Shown here: positions 62,494-64,000 of the stretch, one piece after another
Layout of the letters: each line of letters opens with the position of its first letter
Position numbering within the stretch: position 1 is the first letter of the stretch
Assembly: GCA_019722365.1 (NCBI GenBank)
Contig: JADFUC010002021.1
Span: 1 to 64,000, forward strand
Reading direction: 5' to 3'
Length of the DNA: 64,000 bases
DNA from: Lithospermum erythrorhizon
Taxonomy: Eukaryota; Streptophyta; Magnoliopsida; Boraginales; Boraginaceae
Notes under the pieces: model-generated
The model's input: the letters and a program-made list of their open reading frames with translations, nothing else
What the model was told of the DNA's origin: nothing
Databases searched by the model: none
Translations under genes and position numbers: made by a program

Positions 62494-63663
62494 CTTTAAT
62501 TTTAGAGAGCTTTCATTTAATATCGAACTAAAAAACAAGCCTTGAATTGGGTATTTGAGCTAAATTGATCAAACCTCAAACCTCATCTTTGGTTTTTAAT
62601 TTATTTTGTTATTTTATTATGAAAATTTTGAATTCTTTTTCGAACTTTCTAATTATTCGAATCAAATCGAACTTAATTTTTTTCGATTCTTTCAATCCTC
62701 AATTGTGACAGCAAAGCTCACCCTAACTCTTTTCAAGTTTGATAAACCGTGCTCATTTGGCTAACTTGTTCACGCACTTCTGCCATTTGGTAGTGTATCC
62801 CTCGTTATATTTTGTATTACATCCCATTGAAATTGTGATATTTACGCTGATTTTATATAAATTAAATAGAATAATAATAGAAAAAACATGCTATTATGTT
62901 TAACAAGATAATGTATTTAAATCCGTAGCTCCAATGTTGAAAGCAATGTCACTTATTTTAACATATACAACTCGTATTATCGATATATTCTATTCTATTC
63001 ATTTCAATTGACGTTTTAACTTTTTGAAATAAAACAAGAAACATCAATTACTTATTAAAATATTGCATTATGAAAAACCACAAGTACAATATTACGAAAA
63101 CATGCAAAAAATAAATTTAATAATATCTATTTTATACATGTATATATTAAAATAAAAAATAAAAAAATATTTGTGATAAAAGCTTCAACTCAAATTAAAA
63201 TGAATTTTGTAATTGCAGGAGTACTAAATTCGACTAACTTCGACTATTGTAATGTCTACCTTGTCCTTTGAATTAAAAATTTCAATTATTTCAAAGTTGT
63301 TTAAAATGCTAAAATTGGCATAACTTACATAAGTTTTCACCTGTAACTGCACCTCACACAAAGTTCCATCATATCAACAATATATAGGTTATCCACATCA
63401 AGTTGGTTCATACTAAGTTTCTAACTCAATTAAGAAAAGAAAGACAACCCATGGCTGCCCTCTCCGTCCCTCAGGCGGTCCGAGAGGTCGAACGACTACA
63501 GTTAAAGAGTTCTACACAGACTCATCTGGCATCCATCATTGTACATTTCAGCTAACACCAAACTGTTATCAACACACATACAAAGATAAAAAGAAGGGAA
63601 CCTCTGCCTATCGAAAGTGCTATAAATAGGATAGGATGGCCTGTACAAAGATTCGGCATCCCC
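62494..63663. other. Gap between tRNA-Val and the terminal partial gene
   Basis: AT-rich. The part from about 63440 to 63663 is less AT-rich and is probably the 3' UTR of the minus-strand gene at the right edge. Nothing else is recognised. Confidence 0.5.
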
Positions 63664-63948
63664 TCAAAGTTTCCATGGAGATCTAACGAACGCCCATATA
63701 CCAATCAAGACTAAGAGTAGACTTGCAAGGAGAAGCACCTTGGGCAAGAACATGAACGATGAAGCTGAATTCTCTTTTGCAACTTTGGCAGAAGCGTGAG
63801 GGACTTCCTCTTCTACATCTTGATAAGACCTCTCCATAATTTTATCATCGTTAGATCTACGAGCACCCTTCTCAACAACTTTATCAAGCAATTGATCATT
63901 AACCTCATCTAGAGTGGTGGTATCATCATCATCAATTGACTTCTCATC
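63664..63948 (-). CDS. Last exon of a C-terminally membrane-anchored protein (partial)
   Basis: An acceptor (ACATGTAG ending at 63949) opens an exon that encodes 94 residues and a stop. It starts DEKSIDDDDTTTLDEVNDQ, an acidic stretch, continues with a charged region (LLDKVVEKGARR, MERSYQDVEEEV) and ends with a hydrophobic segment (FLPKVLLLASLLLVLIGIWA) followed by FVRSPWKL at the C-terminus. The layout suits a tail-anchored or single-pass membrane protein with a short luminal tail. The rest of the gene lies beyond the window, and I do not recognise the family. A frame starting at TTG 63891 is not a real start; the exon is open up to the acceptor. Confidence 0.6.
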   Translation of the reverse strand, partial: DEKSIDDDDTTTLDEVNDQLLDKVVEKGARRSNDDKIMERSYQDVEEEVPHASAKVAKENSASSFMFLPKVLLLASLLLVLIGIWAFVRSPWKL

Positions 63949-64000
63949 CTACATGTAGCAGACGAGTTATGAATTTGAAATTTAAAAAATAATTGTCATA

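Overview
This is a stretch of a flowering-plant nuclear genome. Genes have GT-AG introns, non-coding DNA is very AT-rich, and the encoded proteins match eudicot families: PTB-type splicing factor, spermine synthase, LRK10-like receptor kinase, cytochrome b5 and an SR34A-type splicing factor. Motifs such as ACTCCGTA hint at Caryophyllales, but that is only a weak impression. About 17 of the 64 kb is gene body including introns; most of the rest is decayed transposable elements, MITEs and tandem repeats.

Layout. 1-6.8 kb: decayed LTR-retrotransposon sequence, with a repeat-rich LTR-like segment ending near 3269 and a Copia-type LTR/primer-binding-site junction at 5929-6788, both on the minus strand. 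7.8-12.7 kb (+): a complete PTB1/PTB2-class gene with three RRMs and ten coding exons; its 1.57-kb second coding intron holds a CU-rich tract and a candidate poison exon. 13.9-15.1 kb: possible LINE-type insertion with an A-rich tail. 15-21 kb: AT-rich intergenic DNA. 21.2-26.2 kb (-): complete spermine synthase gene with ten coding exons and an inferred 1.34-kb leader intron built largely of five tandem repeats. 26-36 kb: intergenic DNA with MITEs, microsatellites and a frameshifted transposon-protein pseudogene. 36.2-38.1 kb (+): intronless LRK10-like receptor kinase with a tRNA-Gly(CCC) 63 bases past its stop. 38.6-39.6 kb (-): cytochrome b5. 40.7-48 kb: a foldback MITE and a decayed Copia-type element. 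51.5-54.6 kb (+): SR34A-type SR protein with twelve coding exons. 56.3-57.2 kb (-): intronless Nudix-like protein. 62.4 kb (-): tRNA-Val(AAC). 63.7 kb to the right edge (-): last exon of a gene for a C-terminally membrane-anchored protein.

The genes do not form one pathway. Two are pre-mRNA splicing regulators, PTB (binds pyrimidine tracts) and SR34A; both plant families are known for regulating splicing, including their own. In Arabidopsis, from memory, spermine synthase (At5g53120), PTB2 (At5g53180) and a cytochrome b5 (At5g53560) lie on the same part of chromosome 5, so part of this window may be conserved microsynteny. Exon joins were read by eye from reading frame, splice sites and family similarity; no transcript data or database search was available.
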